This document shows positions 51,101 to 56,290 of a DNA stretch of 64,000 bases, piece by piece. This DNA is from Malania oleifera. Taxonomy: Eukaryota > Streptophyta > Magnoliopsida > Santalales > Ximeniaceae. The DNA lies in assembly GCF_029873635.1 (NCBI RefSeq), contig NC_080422.1, forward strand, positions 59,894,019 to 59,958,018, read 5' to 3'. Numbering within the stretch: position 1 is the first letter of the stretch; the number at the start of each line of letters is the position of its first letter. The translations under genes were made by a program, and so were the position numbers. The notes below the pieces were generated by a model. It searched no databases. It had not been told where the DNA came from and worked only from the letters and a program-made list of their open reading frames with translations.

Positions 51101-53178
51101 ATACGAAGTAATGACATTTATTATCTGTTCGCCTAAGTCCATCTTGATTTTTATAATTCTATCCTCTACTTTTTTGTTATCTACAACGCTAATCTTTTAA
51201 GTTTTTGTCTACAATAATTCCTACCCATTATGTTTTTCTTTTCTAGTGTACCGAGGTTTAAATATTGATCTTTCAATTTCTCTAGTTTTCTCTCCCATCC
51301 ACTTAGTTTCTTGAAGGCAAGTTAGATTAATTTTTCTTATGGTCATTGTCCACTATTTTCATGCTTTTACCTGTAATTGTCCCTATATTCCAAATTTCTA
51401 ATCCAATCCTAGTCTCTTAAACTAACTTCTTTATCCATCCACATCTAGAATGATGTGGGAACCTACACATATTTGACACCGTACCTAGGTGCCGACATGG
51501 CGTGTTGCTTTGGAGTGACGACCTAGCCCATCCTCACCCACTTTTCGCTACACCCAAATGGTATAAGTGCAACACATTGCTTGTAGGGGATGCCCCAATG
51601 AATAATCTTTGACAAGTTTAACGTTAGCTGTTAGCTACCTAACGCAATCCTCCTCCTTTATCCGGGCTTGGGACCGGCTGTGTGTGAAAAGATTAGTGCA
51701 TTTGAGTGCATCACAGGCAGGGTTGGTTTGACTTGAATGTATGTATCCATGACCACTTAAAATGGGGCCAGACAACTTGAGCCAGACCAGTTCAAACCAT
51801 CGCCTGCCCATTCCCCTCTCAAAATAAATAAATAATGGAGGAAAAAAATGGAGATTGCCTCAACCTCTTCATTGGGCCGGTTTGATGCTAGGATGAGCAA
51901 CTTTACTCCATGCTTTGCACTTGTATATATTATATTAATCAGGGATGTGCCAAATGAGTGCATACTAGAAGAGGTGCCTCCTTGTGAGCAAGGTAGTCCA
52001 AAAGAAGTGCAGAATTTGTGCTTGAATTAAAGAGTCAAATCAGAACATAATGCCTGGAAATTGGAGCTCAAGACACACACTTGATTGGATTCAACACTCA
52101 GCTAAATTTGTTAGTGTGCAGTGCAGTGGCTTTCCCATTGTACAATAATATTTTGTTAAAAATTTTGGTCAAGTCTGGTCATAATCTTGGTTTTCCATCC
52201 TTTGGATTTTTAAAGTTAAGAGGTCAAATTATATCCCACGGGAGGATGATGCAACTTGCAAGCAATAAAAATTGTTGATTTATAATTTTCATTTTATTTT
52301 TTCATTGTTAAATAATATATTTGAAATTCTAAGATATTTTATGTAGAAAATTAGTATTTAGTTTATAAGAGTTGTTTGGTATTACTATAAAAAATTATGA
52401 AAATGAAAACTAAAAGCCAAACATAGAAATTAAAACTTAAACTCTCTGTTTGGTTAATTCTAATTATTAATTTTATTATATTTAAACTCTTTTTTTAGTG
52501 CTCCAAGAGAGATCCTATTCCATATGAAGGTGCAAAATTGGTGAAATAAAATTTTGAAGACTAACTATTTTTTGAAAATTTTAGAAATTTTATCACTTCA
52601 TTTCACTGGGGTAGTAGTTATAAGAGCCAGAAAGAATTAACTAGTCATTTGTTTGACAAGTGTTTGGGTGGTTGAGATGTTCTTTGCACTTTTTAACTTG
52701 TTCACCCCTGTTTCTCTCTTCAATAGGTCATATGATTAGCAGATTTTTGGATGGTAGGAATTCTTCTGTATAGCAAGTATGAATATTGAACTGATTACCC
52801 AAACTAGGAGCAAGAATATCTTAAGAAAACTTGAAAGCAGTAAATTCAGACTGATAATATCTTGGATTTTCACATCCTCTTTTGAGTTTTATTCTTCTGA
52901 ATTTCTTGGATATTATGTCATCCCCCGCCAGTTTCATTAAGACAATATCATGAAACAAAATTAATTTATTGATAATCTTTATATCTGAATTTTTGGAATT
53001 TTCAGGCATAACAGATTTGTATGTCCATGTTGCTGTTGACAATGAACCTGCAAAGAAATTGTACAAGAAGAGTGGTTTTGTCTATGAAAGTGATGAACCA
53101 GCATGGCATGCTCGGTTTCTGGATCGGCCCAGAAGGTTTCTTCTATGGAATGCTCTCCCTGCAGCCTATGACTTGTAA
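13653..53178 (+). CDS. Plastid-type GNAT N-acetyltransferase, five exons
   Basis: The joined exons (13653-13934, 21918-22073, 34057-34152, 45751-45871, 53006-53178) give 828 nt and 275 residues. All borders are GT/AG, with phases 0, 0, 0, 1. Residues 1 to about 60 are rich in Ser and Arg with few acidic residues, like a chloroplast transit peptide. Residues 70-145 match the family-specific start of plant plastid GNATs ([34 protein letters not shown]). Residues 185-275 carry the GNAT fold: '[14 protein letters not shown]' (strand beta-4), the acetyl-CoA loop HQNGLG (199-204), '[16 protein letters not shown]' and 'KSGF'. The enzyme should transfer acetyl from acetyl-CoA to N-termini and/or lysines in the plastid. 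Family and context resemble the GNAT4/GNAT7 group of Arabidopsis, but I do not assign a member. No stop or frameshift breaks the exons, so it is probably functional despite a 39.5-kb span. Confidence 0.9.
13935..14834. other. Intron 1, 5' part: no recognised feature
   Basis: Single-copy-looking AT-rich sequence up to the second MITE copy. No coding similarity or repeat structure is visible. Confidence 0.5.
14835..15472. mobile_element. AT-rich MITE copy B in intron 1
   Basis: Second copy of the family at 12945-13549, in the same orientation and collinear over most of its length. It ends GACAATGATATCA (15460-15472), the counterpart of GACGGTGGTACC in copy A. The start is poorly defined. It holds an ATT microsatellite that copy A lacks. 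Confidence 0.6.
15224..15311. repeat. (TTA)n microsatellite, interrupted
   Basis: Some 28 TTA-type units with a short (CTA) interruption near 15250, inside MITE copy B. Confidence 0.93.
15489..17241. mobile_element. TIR element interrupted by a hAT-like MITE
   Basis: The left end CATTTGGTTCATAGAATT and 'aatttaacattcca' recur inverted on the right: 'tggaatgttaaattt' (17206-17221) and TGAACCAAAAATG (17226-17238). Without the nested 878-bp insertion the element is about 870 bp. The interior (15660-15960, 16855-17100) is GC-richer and has repeated 'gatcttca' phrases. A short ORF (16906-17121) has no recognisable domain. It may contain captured host sequence, which I cannot establish. Confidence 0.55.
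15975..16852. mobile_element. hAT-like MITE, 878 bp, with 8-bp TSD
   Basis: The ends are CATGGTTTTAAAT and its inverse ATTTAAAACCATG. The perfect 8-bp target duplication GTCGATGC flanks it at 15967-15974 and 16853-16860, as expected for the hAT superfamily. Both subterminal regions are full of GTTACG/CGTAAC motifs, many as 'ggccgttacg' or 'gccgttacgtaa', likely transposase-binding repeats. The centre is AT-rich with no transposase ORF. Confidence 0.85.
17780..18160 (+). mobile_element. LINE 3' end fragment
   Basis: Includes '[13 protein letters not shown]' (about 17940-17985), the C-terminal tail phrase of plant L1-type LINE ORF2, followed by a typical 3' UTR and an A-rich end near 18150. 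Only the last few hundred bases are present, consistent with 5' truncation during target-primed reverse transcription. Confidence 0.6.
18301..19455 (+). mobile_element. LINE ORF2 C-terminal fragment with poly(A)
   Basis: Contains '[17 protein letters not shown]' (about 18470-18520), the region after the RT, and then the RT zinc-binding (zf-RVT) domain: '[12 protein letters not shown]' (18890-18920), '[17 protein letters not shown]' and '[17 protein letters not shown]'. Stops and frameshifts are frequent. It ends in an A-run at 19445-19455. A T-run joined to a G-run (18705-18742) interrupts it. Confidence 0.75.
19616..20480 (-). mobile_element. Copia polyprotein remnant
   Basis: On the - strand, the degraded protease motif '[13 protein letters not shown]' is followed by the GAG-pre-integrase phrase '[14 protein letters not shown]' (19915-20262) and then integrase-like '[12 protein letters not shown]' and '[13 protein letters not shown]' (19615-19806). 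The integrase is cut off at about 19616 and RT and RNase H are missing. Confidence 0.75.
20481..21340 (-). mobile_element. Decayed Copia gag/leader region and partial LTR
   Basis: The region upstream of the Copia protease has lost its reading frame. At about 21159-21174 'aacactctaatgccatg' resembles the inverted initiator-Met primer site plus LTR end (usually gctctgataccatgt). This suggests that 21172 to about 21340 is a short Copia LTR driving the - strand element. An A-rich leader precedes it. Confidence 0.45.
21341..21917. other. Intron 1, 3' part: no recognised feature
   Basis: T-rich sequence without ORFs or repeats, ending in the acceptor TTTTATTAG. Confidence 0.5.
21918..22073 (+). 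CDS. GNAT exon 2 (residues 95-146)
   Basis: The 52 codons start [18 protein letters not shown] and continue through '[15 protein letters not shown]' to 'LSAACK'. The acceptor is TATTAG and the donor AAG/GTAGTG. The sequence is typical of the plant plastid GNAT family, and exons 1 and 2 join in phase 0. Confidence 0.9.
22074..23263. other. Intron 2, 5' part: no recognised gene
   Basis: Two overlapping - strand ORFs near 22548-22914 show no domain I recognise. A T-run joined to a G-rich stretch lies at 22609-22636. Nothing else is apparent. Confidence 0.4.
23264..24140 (-). mobile_element. RTE-type LINE 5' fragment
   Basis: Matches the 5' part of the longer RTE-type copy at 48490-51735, in the same orientation. 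The untranslated leader is shared: 'tgatgtgggaa', 'gcaacgtgt' and 'ctgtgtgtgaaaagattag' near 24100 and again at 51680-51700. The endonuclease-like phrase '[14 protein letters not shown]' (23264-23464) parallels '[14 protein letters not shown]' there. Usual 5' truncation cannot explain a fragment that keeps the 5' end, so later deletion or interruption is likely. Confidence 0.75.
24170..24200. repeat. (GT)n microsatellite
   Basis: About 12 GT dinucleotides flanked by ATGTATATATATGTG and TACACATGTATG. Confidence 0.9.
24460..25800 (-). mobile_element. LINE RT remnant with the same segment repeated
   Basis: RT pieces '[14 protein letters not shown]' (24640-24702), '[18 protein letters not shown]' (24870-24930) and '[18 protein letters not shown]' (25252-25310) are all the same RT region. 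They alternate with copies of the next RT part ('[12 protein letters not shown]', 'GWIRVISLL'). The more upstream '[13 protein letters not shown]' lies once at 25600-25720. So one RT interval has been duplicated two to three times in direct orientation, each unit with its own decay. Confidence 0.75.
25801..26159. other. Gap between two LINEs: nothing recognised
   Basis: AT-rich sequence between the - strand RT remnant and the + strand LINE; no coding signal. Confidence 0.4.
26160..31420 (+). mobile_element. L1-type LINE, near full length, decayed
   Basis: Domains in order: a poorly preserved possible ORF1 (26160-27000); AP-endonuclease-like phrases such as '[20 protein letters not shown]' (about 27520-27580); '[15 protein letters not shown]' (28270-28320); a linker; RT blocks '[11 protein letters not shown]' (29035-29070) and '[11 protein letters not shown]' (29200-29235); '[13 protein letters not shown]' (30425-30465); and a zinc-binding phrase '[12 protein letters not shown]' (30935-30970). 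It ends in an A-rich tail at 31378-31420. Stops and frameshifts abound, so it is inactive. At about 5.2 kb it is close to full length for a plant L1 and fills much of intron 2 in the host gene's orientation. Confidence 0.8.
27322..28167 (+). repeat. Tandem duplication, 420 bp x2, in the LINE endonuclease region
   Basis: Copy 1 is 27322-27741, copy 2 is 27742-28167. Both start GCTATTGTGCTAAT, contain a T-run joined to a long G-run, and end near 'gggttacaa..gcatg'. They are strongly alike with scattered substitutions. The duplication repeats the endonuclease phrase '[13 protein letters not shown]' and cannot belong to an active element. Confidence 0.92.
31421..32639. other. Intron 2 segment: nothing recognised
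   Basis: Open stretches exist (such as 32208-32561, 117 codons), but I see no family match, no coding bias and no repeat structure. Confidence 0.4.
32640..33510 (-). mobile_element. LINE 3' fragment with zf-RVT domain
   Basis: On the - strand: '[15 protein letters not shown]' (33140-33185), '[12 protein letters not shown]' (33090-33125), then a 3' tail ending in an inverted A-run near 32640. This is the zinc-binding C-terminus of an L1-type ORF2. It is similar in type and orientation to 46440-47215. Confidence 0.75.
33511..34056. other. Intron 2 end: short repeated motif
   Basis: 33537-33565 is a small ATT microsatellite. 33630-33800 repeats 'tgaaattt' and 'aaaattt' in both orientations (as in 'ttcagctgaaatt'), perhaps a MITE remnant. 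The intron ends in a T-rich tract and TTTTAG. Confidence 0.4.
34057..34152 (+). CDS. GNAT exon 3 (residues 147-178)
   Basis: The 32 codons begin [19 protein letters not shown] and end 'DEITGRKPE', with acceptor TTTTAG and donor GAG/GTAAGG. '[12 protein letters not shown]' is the beta-2/beta-3 part of the GNAT core in this plant family. The phase is 0 on both sides, so skipping the exon would keep the frame. Confidence 0.9.
34153..34814. other. Intron 3, 5' part: nothing recognised
   Basis: AT-rich intron sequence without repeat or coding signal. Confidence 0.4.
34815..35103. mobile_element. MITE with long terminal inverted repeats
   Basis: 289 bp. The left end GGGCAAAAGACACTAACCTC is inverted at the right, whose reverse complement begins GGACAAAAAACACTAATCTC; the match extends over about 45 bp (to 'ggtttggcaaaaagata'). 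Internal 'acctccc..gtgg' and 'gacctctccc' phrases are also repeated. TATTTTTTA and TTTGTTTTA outside the ends match at 7 of 9 bases, a possible decayed 9-bp TSD. No ORF. Confidence 0.8.
35104..36159. other. Intron 3 segment: nothing recognised
   Basis: No coding family, no repeats; a few short ORFs only. Confidence 0.4.
36160..37282 (+). mobile_element. Old Copia element, 5' part (LTR end, PBS, gag)
   Basis: A primer-site-like TGGTATCAAAGTAGAC lies at 36393-36408, preceded by LTR-like sequence. Gag-like '[17 protein letters not shown]' is encoded at about 37065-37115. The reading runs to 37282, where the younger Copia was inserted, and resumes at 42499. The left LTR boundary is not defined. 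The same leader ('ttgatc.gacacg') occurs at 47680-47700. Confidence 0.6.
37283..37546 (-). repeat. Copia 3' LTR (264 bp)
   Basis: Ends TGT and ACA; next to the purine tract AATTTGAGGGGGGC. It is shorter than most Copia LTRs but matches its partner at 42227-42493. Confidence 0.95.
37547..37560 (-). other. Copia polypurine tract
   Basis: AATTTGAGGGGGGC on the - strand, directly before the 3' LTR; it also encodes the last residues of the polyprotein. Confidence 0.9.
37561..38284 (-). pseudogene. Copia RNase H domain
   Basis: Open for 247 codons (reading to 37541). It includes '[20 protein letters not shown]' (RT connection), '[14 protein letters not shown]' and '[20 protein letters not shown]' with RNase H acidic residues, '[10 protein letters not shown]', '[12 protein letters not shown]' and 'IADIFTKAF' at the end. 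It is well preserved but is in a different frame from the RT, so the polyprotein is split. Confidence 0.92.
38275..39398 (-). pseudogene. Copia reverse transcriptase and linker, active site changed
   Basis: 38275-38712 holds '[20 protein letters not shown]', the active-site strand '[12 protein letters not shown]' and '[17 protein letters not shown]'. The YVDD motif reads YVND, losing one catalytic Asp. 38713-39011 has RT sequence with at least one stop. 39012-39398 is the integrase-RT linker, with '[13 protein letters not shown]' and a Ser/Pro-rich part. Confidence 0.9.
39368..40660 (-). pseudogene. Copia protease and integrase
   Basis: It opens with '[16 protein letters not shown]' near 40645, the protease active site. 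'[13 protein letters not shown]', the GAG-pre-integrase '[13 protein letters not shown]' and zinc-binding '[15 protein letters not shown]', and the integrase core '[12 protein letters not shown]' and '[16 protein letters not shown]' follow. After a frameshift near 39820-39860, '[21 protein letters not shown]' (39720-39790) holds the catalytic Glu. It would integrate element cDNA; the reading frame is broken. Confidence 0.92.
40661..41776 (-). pseudogene. Copia gag with zinc knuckle
   Basis: '[20 protein letters not shown]' (about 41580-41640) is the start of the Copia gag domain; 'LWNKYSNLV' and '[20 protein letters not shown]' follow. A knuckle '[13 protein letters not shown]' is encoded near 40870-40910 after a frameshift and an in-frame stop. 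The N-terminal stretch has repeated 'FWASRFS' phrases and looks extended. Confidence 0.85.
41777..42214 (-). other. Copia leader region with repeats
   Basis: Between gag and the PBS. Short direct repeats such as 'cagcaacagaaactg' and 'aaacctgctgtgcc' occur several times (41880-42090). Probably untranslated leader. Confidence 0.7.
42215..42226 (-). other. Copia primer binding site
   Basis: TGGTATCAGAGC on the - strand, immediately next to the 5' LTR; complement of initiator Met tRNA. Confidence 0.93.
42227..42493 (-). repeat. Copia 5' LTR (267 bp)
   Basis: Direct repeat of 37283-37546, ending at the TSD TGTGC. Confidence 0.95.
42499..45600 (+). mobile_element. Old Copia element, 3' part (gag to RNase H)
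   Basis: This continues 36160-37282 after the younger Copia is removed. A zinc-knuckle remnant 'HRCTHCGEE' is near 42670-42700. Degraded integrase ('[10 protein letters not shown]', about 43625-43660) and RT follow. The best preserved part is RNase H: '[18 protein letters not shown]' (45315-45370) and '[18 protein letters not shown]' (45410-45465). Stops occur every few dozen codons. It ends about 150 bp before exon 4; no 3' LTR is recognisable. Confidence 0.75.
45751..45871 (+). CDS. GNAT exon 4 (residues 179-219, splits Gly219)
   Basis: It encodes [20 protein letters not shown] and then HQNGLG, the acetyl-CoA pyrophosphate loop, and '[10 protein letters not shown]'. The acceptor is CTTCAACAG. 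The donor is G/GTATTA, giving phase 1; the ORF running on past it into the intron is not coding. The usual Q/R-x-x-G-x-G/A motif here begins with His if aligned by its glycines. Confidence 0.9.
45872..46439. other. Intron 4, 5' part: nothing recognised
   Basis: AT-rich sequence without features. 'ttcattcacagaatat' is duplicated (46170-46186, 46214-46230). Confidence 0.4.
46440..47215 (-). mobile_element. LINE 3' fragment (post-RT and zinc-binding region)
   Basis: On the - strand: '[22 protein letters not shown]' spans 46930-46990, a conserved phrase before the zf-RVT domain, then '[14 protein letters not shown]' (46850-46890). It ends toward 46450 in an inverted A-rich tail. The coding frame is broken after 46851. 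Confidence 0.7.
47216..48489 (+). mobile_element. Possible LTR/leader remnant, same family as 36160-36900
   Basis: 47640-47720 ('ttggactttggtcctgc', 'tttgatctgacacg') matches 36375-36430 around the primer site of the older intron 3 Copia, so this may be another LTR-leader fragment. T-run to G-run and C-run tracts lie at 47248-47268 and 47829-47842. No coding domains. The extent is not established. Confidence 0.35.
48490..51735 (-). mobile_element. RTE-type LINE, nearly complete, decayed
   Basis: Read 5' to 3' on the - strand: an untranslated leader (51735-51400); endonuclease phrases '[20 protein letters not shown]' and '[17 protein letters not shown]' (50772-51059); a linker '[17 protein letters not shown]' (about 50440-50490); RT '[20 protein letters not shown]' and '[20 protein letters not shown]' (49640-49987); and a 3' end near 48490 with 'ccacctagtgggactt' and a TTG-type tail (GCTTGATTTGTTG), typical of plant RTE LINEs. 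Stops and frameshifts disable it. A SINE fragment is inserted at 49251-49327. Confidence 0.88.
49251..49327 (+). mobile_element. SINE 3' fragment inside the RTE LINE
   Basis: 'cgtggtcggcctcttcc', 'gcgggagctttgcgca' and 'ccgggctgtcctttt' match the 3' half of a tRNA-derived plant SINE (Au/TS type, from memory). TCCTACT (49244-49250) and TTCTACT (49325-49331) look like a target duplication. The tRNA-like 5' half with A and B boxes is missing. Confidence 0.7.
51736..53005. other. Intron 4, 3' part: nothing firm
   Basis: 52360-52480 has MITE-like phrases ('gtttggtattactat' and inverted 'tctgtttggttaattc'), loosely like the ends of the MITEs near exon 1. The rest is AT-rich single-copy-looking sequence ending in ATTTTCAG. 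Confidence 0.35.
53006..53178 (+). CDS. GNAT exon 5 (residues 219-275 and stop)
   Basis: It completes Gly219 and encodes '[20 protein letters not shown]', '[17 protein letters not shown]' and '[10 protein letters not shown]', the beta-5 to C-terminal part of the GNAT fold, where Asn231 and Tyr238 are the usual motif B residues. The stop is TAA at 53176. The last residues (NALPAAYDL) are the variable tail. Confidence 0.92.
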
Positions 53179-53420
53179 TATTCCAACTTATTAACACCCC
53201 TCCCACTCAAAAACTAAAAAGGAAAAAAAAAAAAATTCTGTTGTAAATCTGATACGTGTTTGTTTAAAATAATTTTAAATGTTTAAGAATGGTGTCCCAT
53301 TTTTTACAGTTTGGATGGGAAGCAATGCCCATTCCTTCTATCTCCACAAAACAATTTACAAATTGTAATGTATCAAATATGATGGAGATTAATATTTTCT
53401 TCAGTGGTATAATATAATAA
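53179..53420 (+). other. Probable 3' UTR of the acetyltransferase gene
   Basis: An A-run at 53221-53235, then TGTA-containing U-rich sequence (53240, 53360-53370) resembling plant far-upstream elements. No perfect AATAAA; the cleavage site is not fixed. Confidence 0.4.
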
Positions 53421-54034
53421 TTGATTTGGCACGGTAAATTTTAGCATCTGTTTGATATAATGCTCAGGAGGTGTGAAGAAGTAATAACTGGTGTGTTGGG
53501 GTGGGTGCTTGGAAATCATGTTGAGAGATGCGGGGAGATTGATTACACACTAATACAAGGCTGAAGAGTGTTGATCTTCTAGTTGTCATGTATCTCACTT
53601 CACAATAATATTGCCTCCTCTTGTTGTTTCTCCTCTTTTCTGATGCCATGCGTATTCTTCCTTTTGATTGTGTCAAGGAAAGTGTACAACCTGCACGACG
53701 CAGAATTTGGAGTTTTAGGGTGCGCTTAGTTAAGGTTTCGGATACAACTTCTTGTATTAGTGAGGATATATTTTGAACAAGTGTATGCAAAATATTTTTA
53801 AAATCTGGGCTTGTAGAAAATAACTGGGGAGTGTTTTTTAGGTCTTCACTCGTCGGGTTCAAATTCACGGATACATAAAAAATGCAAAACATGACCCTTT
53901 CGGACAGGTACCTCAATTATCCAAGATTGGGACCCTCTCTCCCTCTCCCTCTCCCTCTCCTACTCCCACCTCTTTATAGCGTCCATGCTGCCATTGAGGA
54001 AGACGACCAATTTTCAGTTCTTCACTACCAAATC
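53421..54034. other. Downstream flank: one unassigned ORF
   Basis: A 150-codon ORF on the - strand (53464-53916) has no recognised domain. A (CTCCCT)n tract is at 53936-53962. 'gggtgcgcttagttaagg' (53718) looks like a DNA-transposon end, but no partner was found. Confidence 0.3.
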
Positions 54035-54815
54035 TGTAAATTCTCCCTTTTTTGTTTTTCAGTTTTATTTTTTATTTTTTATTTTTTTGAATTGTATTGG
54101 TATGTGTTTGTTGCTGTCATAGCCCTAGCTTTGTGTTCGTCGCACCATTTACACAAATCTATTAAGGTTTCCCTCTTTGTGGGGTCCATGCTTTTTGAAA
54201 AGGGGTTTTTTTTTAATTGAGTTGGCTTCTCAAGGAAGCATGACAGCTGTTGTTTTGTATTTTTTTAAAGTCCTCACGCGCAGTGACATTTAATTTTCTT
54301 CTCGTAGTTTGTTCCTCCATTTTGTTTTCTTCTCGTCTGCATCCCTCCTTCTAGTGCTATATAGCAGTTGCCTCTCCGTTTGGTCTTCACACACAGCAGC
54401 TCCTCACGTCTTAGGGTTGCTTGTGTTCTTTCTGTAGCAACTGCGACTTCTTCTCTTGCAAGTTGCAGCCATTCCTGTTGCTGTTCCGACTGTGTATCAT
54501 CAACATATTGGAATTTCCCGGTTGTGCTCATTTTTGATTGGTTCTTTGGAGTTTAGTTCAGAATATTTGGTGAGACATTTCCATCTTACTACATTTGTTT
54601 ATACACTCTTGTATATTTGTAAGGCTTATGCCTTTTGTATCCATTTTGTACAACATATTTGGTGATAGTGAATTTAGACCGTTGTGCCCCGTGGACGTAC
54701 CTCAACTTTTGAGGGAATCACGTTAAATTTCTTGTCACTTATTTTTTATATATCATTTGCATTACTCCATTGATTTACTTGTGGGAATTGTTCGTATATA
54801 ATTTTTTTCCCAACA
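54035..54815 (+). repeat. Copia 5' LTR
   Basis: The start is inferred from the TSD; the end is certain because it abuts the PBS and matches 56213-56285. A TATA-like CTATATAG is at 54357-54364. Confidence 0.7.
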
Positions 54816-54817
54816 AG

Positions 54818-54830
54818 TGGTATCAGAGAC
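54818..54830 (+). other. Copia primer binding site
   Basis: TGGTATCAGAGAC, two bases after the LTR end; complementary to initiator Met tRNA with a late mismatch. Confidence 0.88.
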
Positions 54831-54863
54831 GTGTTATTTGTATGCATTAAATTTGTGTAAATC

Positions 54864-55612
54864 ATGGATGGTAATGTTGACCATATGATTAGCTTCAATG
54901 GAAGCAATTGGGTAACTTAGAAAACAAAAATGCAAGATCTTTTATTTTGCAAAGATTTGGATGGGCCTATTGAGGGTGATAGCCGAAAGCCTAAAGACAT
55001 GAGTGATGATGAGTGAAATAAGCTTAATAGGAAAACCATTGGTGTTATCTGACAATGGATTGATGATAGTGTTTTTCATCATGTTTCTACCGAAACTTCG
55101 ACACATGAATTGTGGAAAAAACTGGAGGGTCTTTATGATAGAAAGTCAGCTACAAATAAAGCTTTTCTTTTCTGAAAATTGGTGATTTTGAAATATAAAG
55201 ATGACGGTCTTATTACCGAACATTTGAATAAGATGAAAAATATTATCAATCAGTTTGCTACTATGAGAATAGTTTTTGATGATGAATTGCAGGCCTTAAT
55301 GCTTCTTAGCTCTTTGCTGGAAAGTTAGGAGACTTTGGTTGTGACAGTTAGTTATTCGACTCCCGATGTAATTGTTACTATGAATTAAATAACTAGCAGC
55401 TTGTTGAATGAAGAAATTAAAAGAAAATCAGTTGCCTCTTCTTATTCAGAGGCACTTGTGGCAGAAAATTGGGGGAGATATTGAGTGCCACTATTGTCAT
55501 AAAAAGAGGCATATGAAGCGGGAGTGTAAAAATTGAAATACAAGGTGCAAAAGAGAAAAATTTTGAGAAAAAGCATGAAGACACAACTTCAATTGCATCT
55601 GATGGTGATCTC
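54864..55612 (+). pseudogene. Copia gag, multiple stops
   Basis: Starts 'MDGNVDHMISFNGSNWV'. 'KMQDLLFCKDLDGPIEGD', 'STETSTHELWKKLEGLYDRK', 'HLNKMKNIINQF' and 'LQALMLLSSLLES' follow in one frame with several stops. A zinc knuckle is recognisable as 'CHYCHKKRHMKREC' (about 55485-55530) in another frame. Confidence 0.85.
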
Positions 55613-56212
55613 ATGGTTGTTGGTGATGAAAGTTGCATTAATTTGACAAGTCAAGAGACTGATTGGGTTATTGATTTTGGTGCGTTATTCCATGTTACTT
55701 CTCGGGGAGATTTCTTCACTTCTTATTTCAAAGGAAATTATGGAGTTGTTCGGATGGGAAATGAAGGTCTGTCGAAAATTGTTGGCATGAGAAATGTTTG
55801 TTTGGAAATAAATTTGGGATGCAAGTTGGTGCTAAACGATGTGAGACATGTACCCGATATTCGACTAAGTTTAATATCTACCGGAAATCTTGATGATGAA
55901 GGGTTTGACAACCATTTTGGTGATGGAAAATGGAAGCTCACAAAGGGTAATTTGGTGGTGGCTAAAGGCAAGAAGACCGGTACACTTTATATGATGCAAG
56001 GTAAAATTGGTAATGGTGTTGTGAATGCAATTGAGAGTCACTCTTCCACCGATTTGTGGCATAAGCGGCTTGGGCACATGAGTGAAAAAGGAATACAGTT
56101 TTTGTTCAAAAAGAAGCTCCTACTTGGGATGAAAGGTACCTCTCTTAAAGCTTATGTTCATTGTTTGGCCGGTAAGCAACATAGAACTCCTTTTCGTACA
56201 AAGTTTGTTCAT
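55613..56212 (+). pseudogene. Copia protease and GAG-pre-integrase, truncated
   Basis: 'TDWVIDFGALFHVT' is the protease active site, normally DSGA (here DFGA, so Ser to Phe). 'LNDVRHVPDIRLSLIST' and the GAG-pre-integrase phrases 'DLWHKRLGHMSEKG' and 'CLAGKQHRTPF' follow. The frame ends at the deletion junction, before the integrase core. Confidence 0.88.
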
Positions 56213-56285
56213 TTTTTATTTATCATTTGCATTACTCCATTGATTTACTTATGGGAATTATTCATATATAAATTTTTTCCCAACA
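56213..56285 (+). repeat. Copia 3' LTR remnant (73 bp)
   Basis: Nearly identical to 54743-54815; all that remains of the 3' LTR. Confidence 0.88.
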
Positions 56286-56290
56286 AAATC

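Larger units (their letters stand above)
54035..56285 (+). mobile_element. Tnt1-like Copia with a large internal deletion
   Basis: The 5' LTR is 54035-54815 (TGTAAATTC to CCCAACA), followed by a PBS, gag, and protease/GAG-pre-integrase. The rest of pol and most of the 3' LTR are gone: after 'TKFVHF' the sequence switches into the last 73 bp of the LTR (56213-56285). The outer flanks carry the same AAATC (54030-54034, 56286-56290), so the deletion happened after insertion. Copia integrase, RT and RNase H are absent. Confidence 0.8.

Noticed and set aside
53464..53916. 150-codon - strand ORF as a host gene
   Set aside because: No recognisable domain, no promoter or codon signal, and part of it crosses low-complexity CTCCCT-rich and possible transposon-end sequence.
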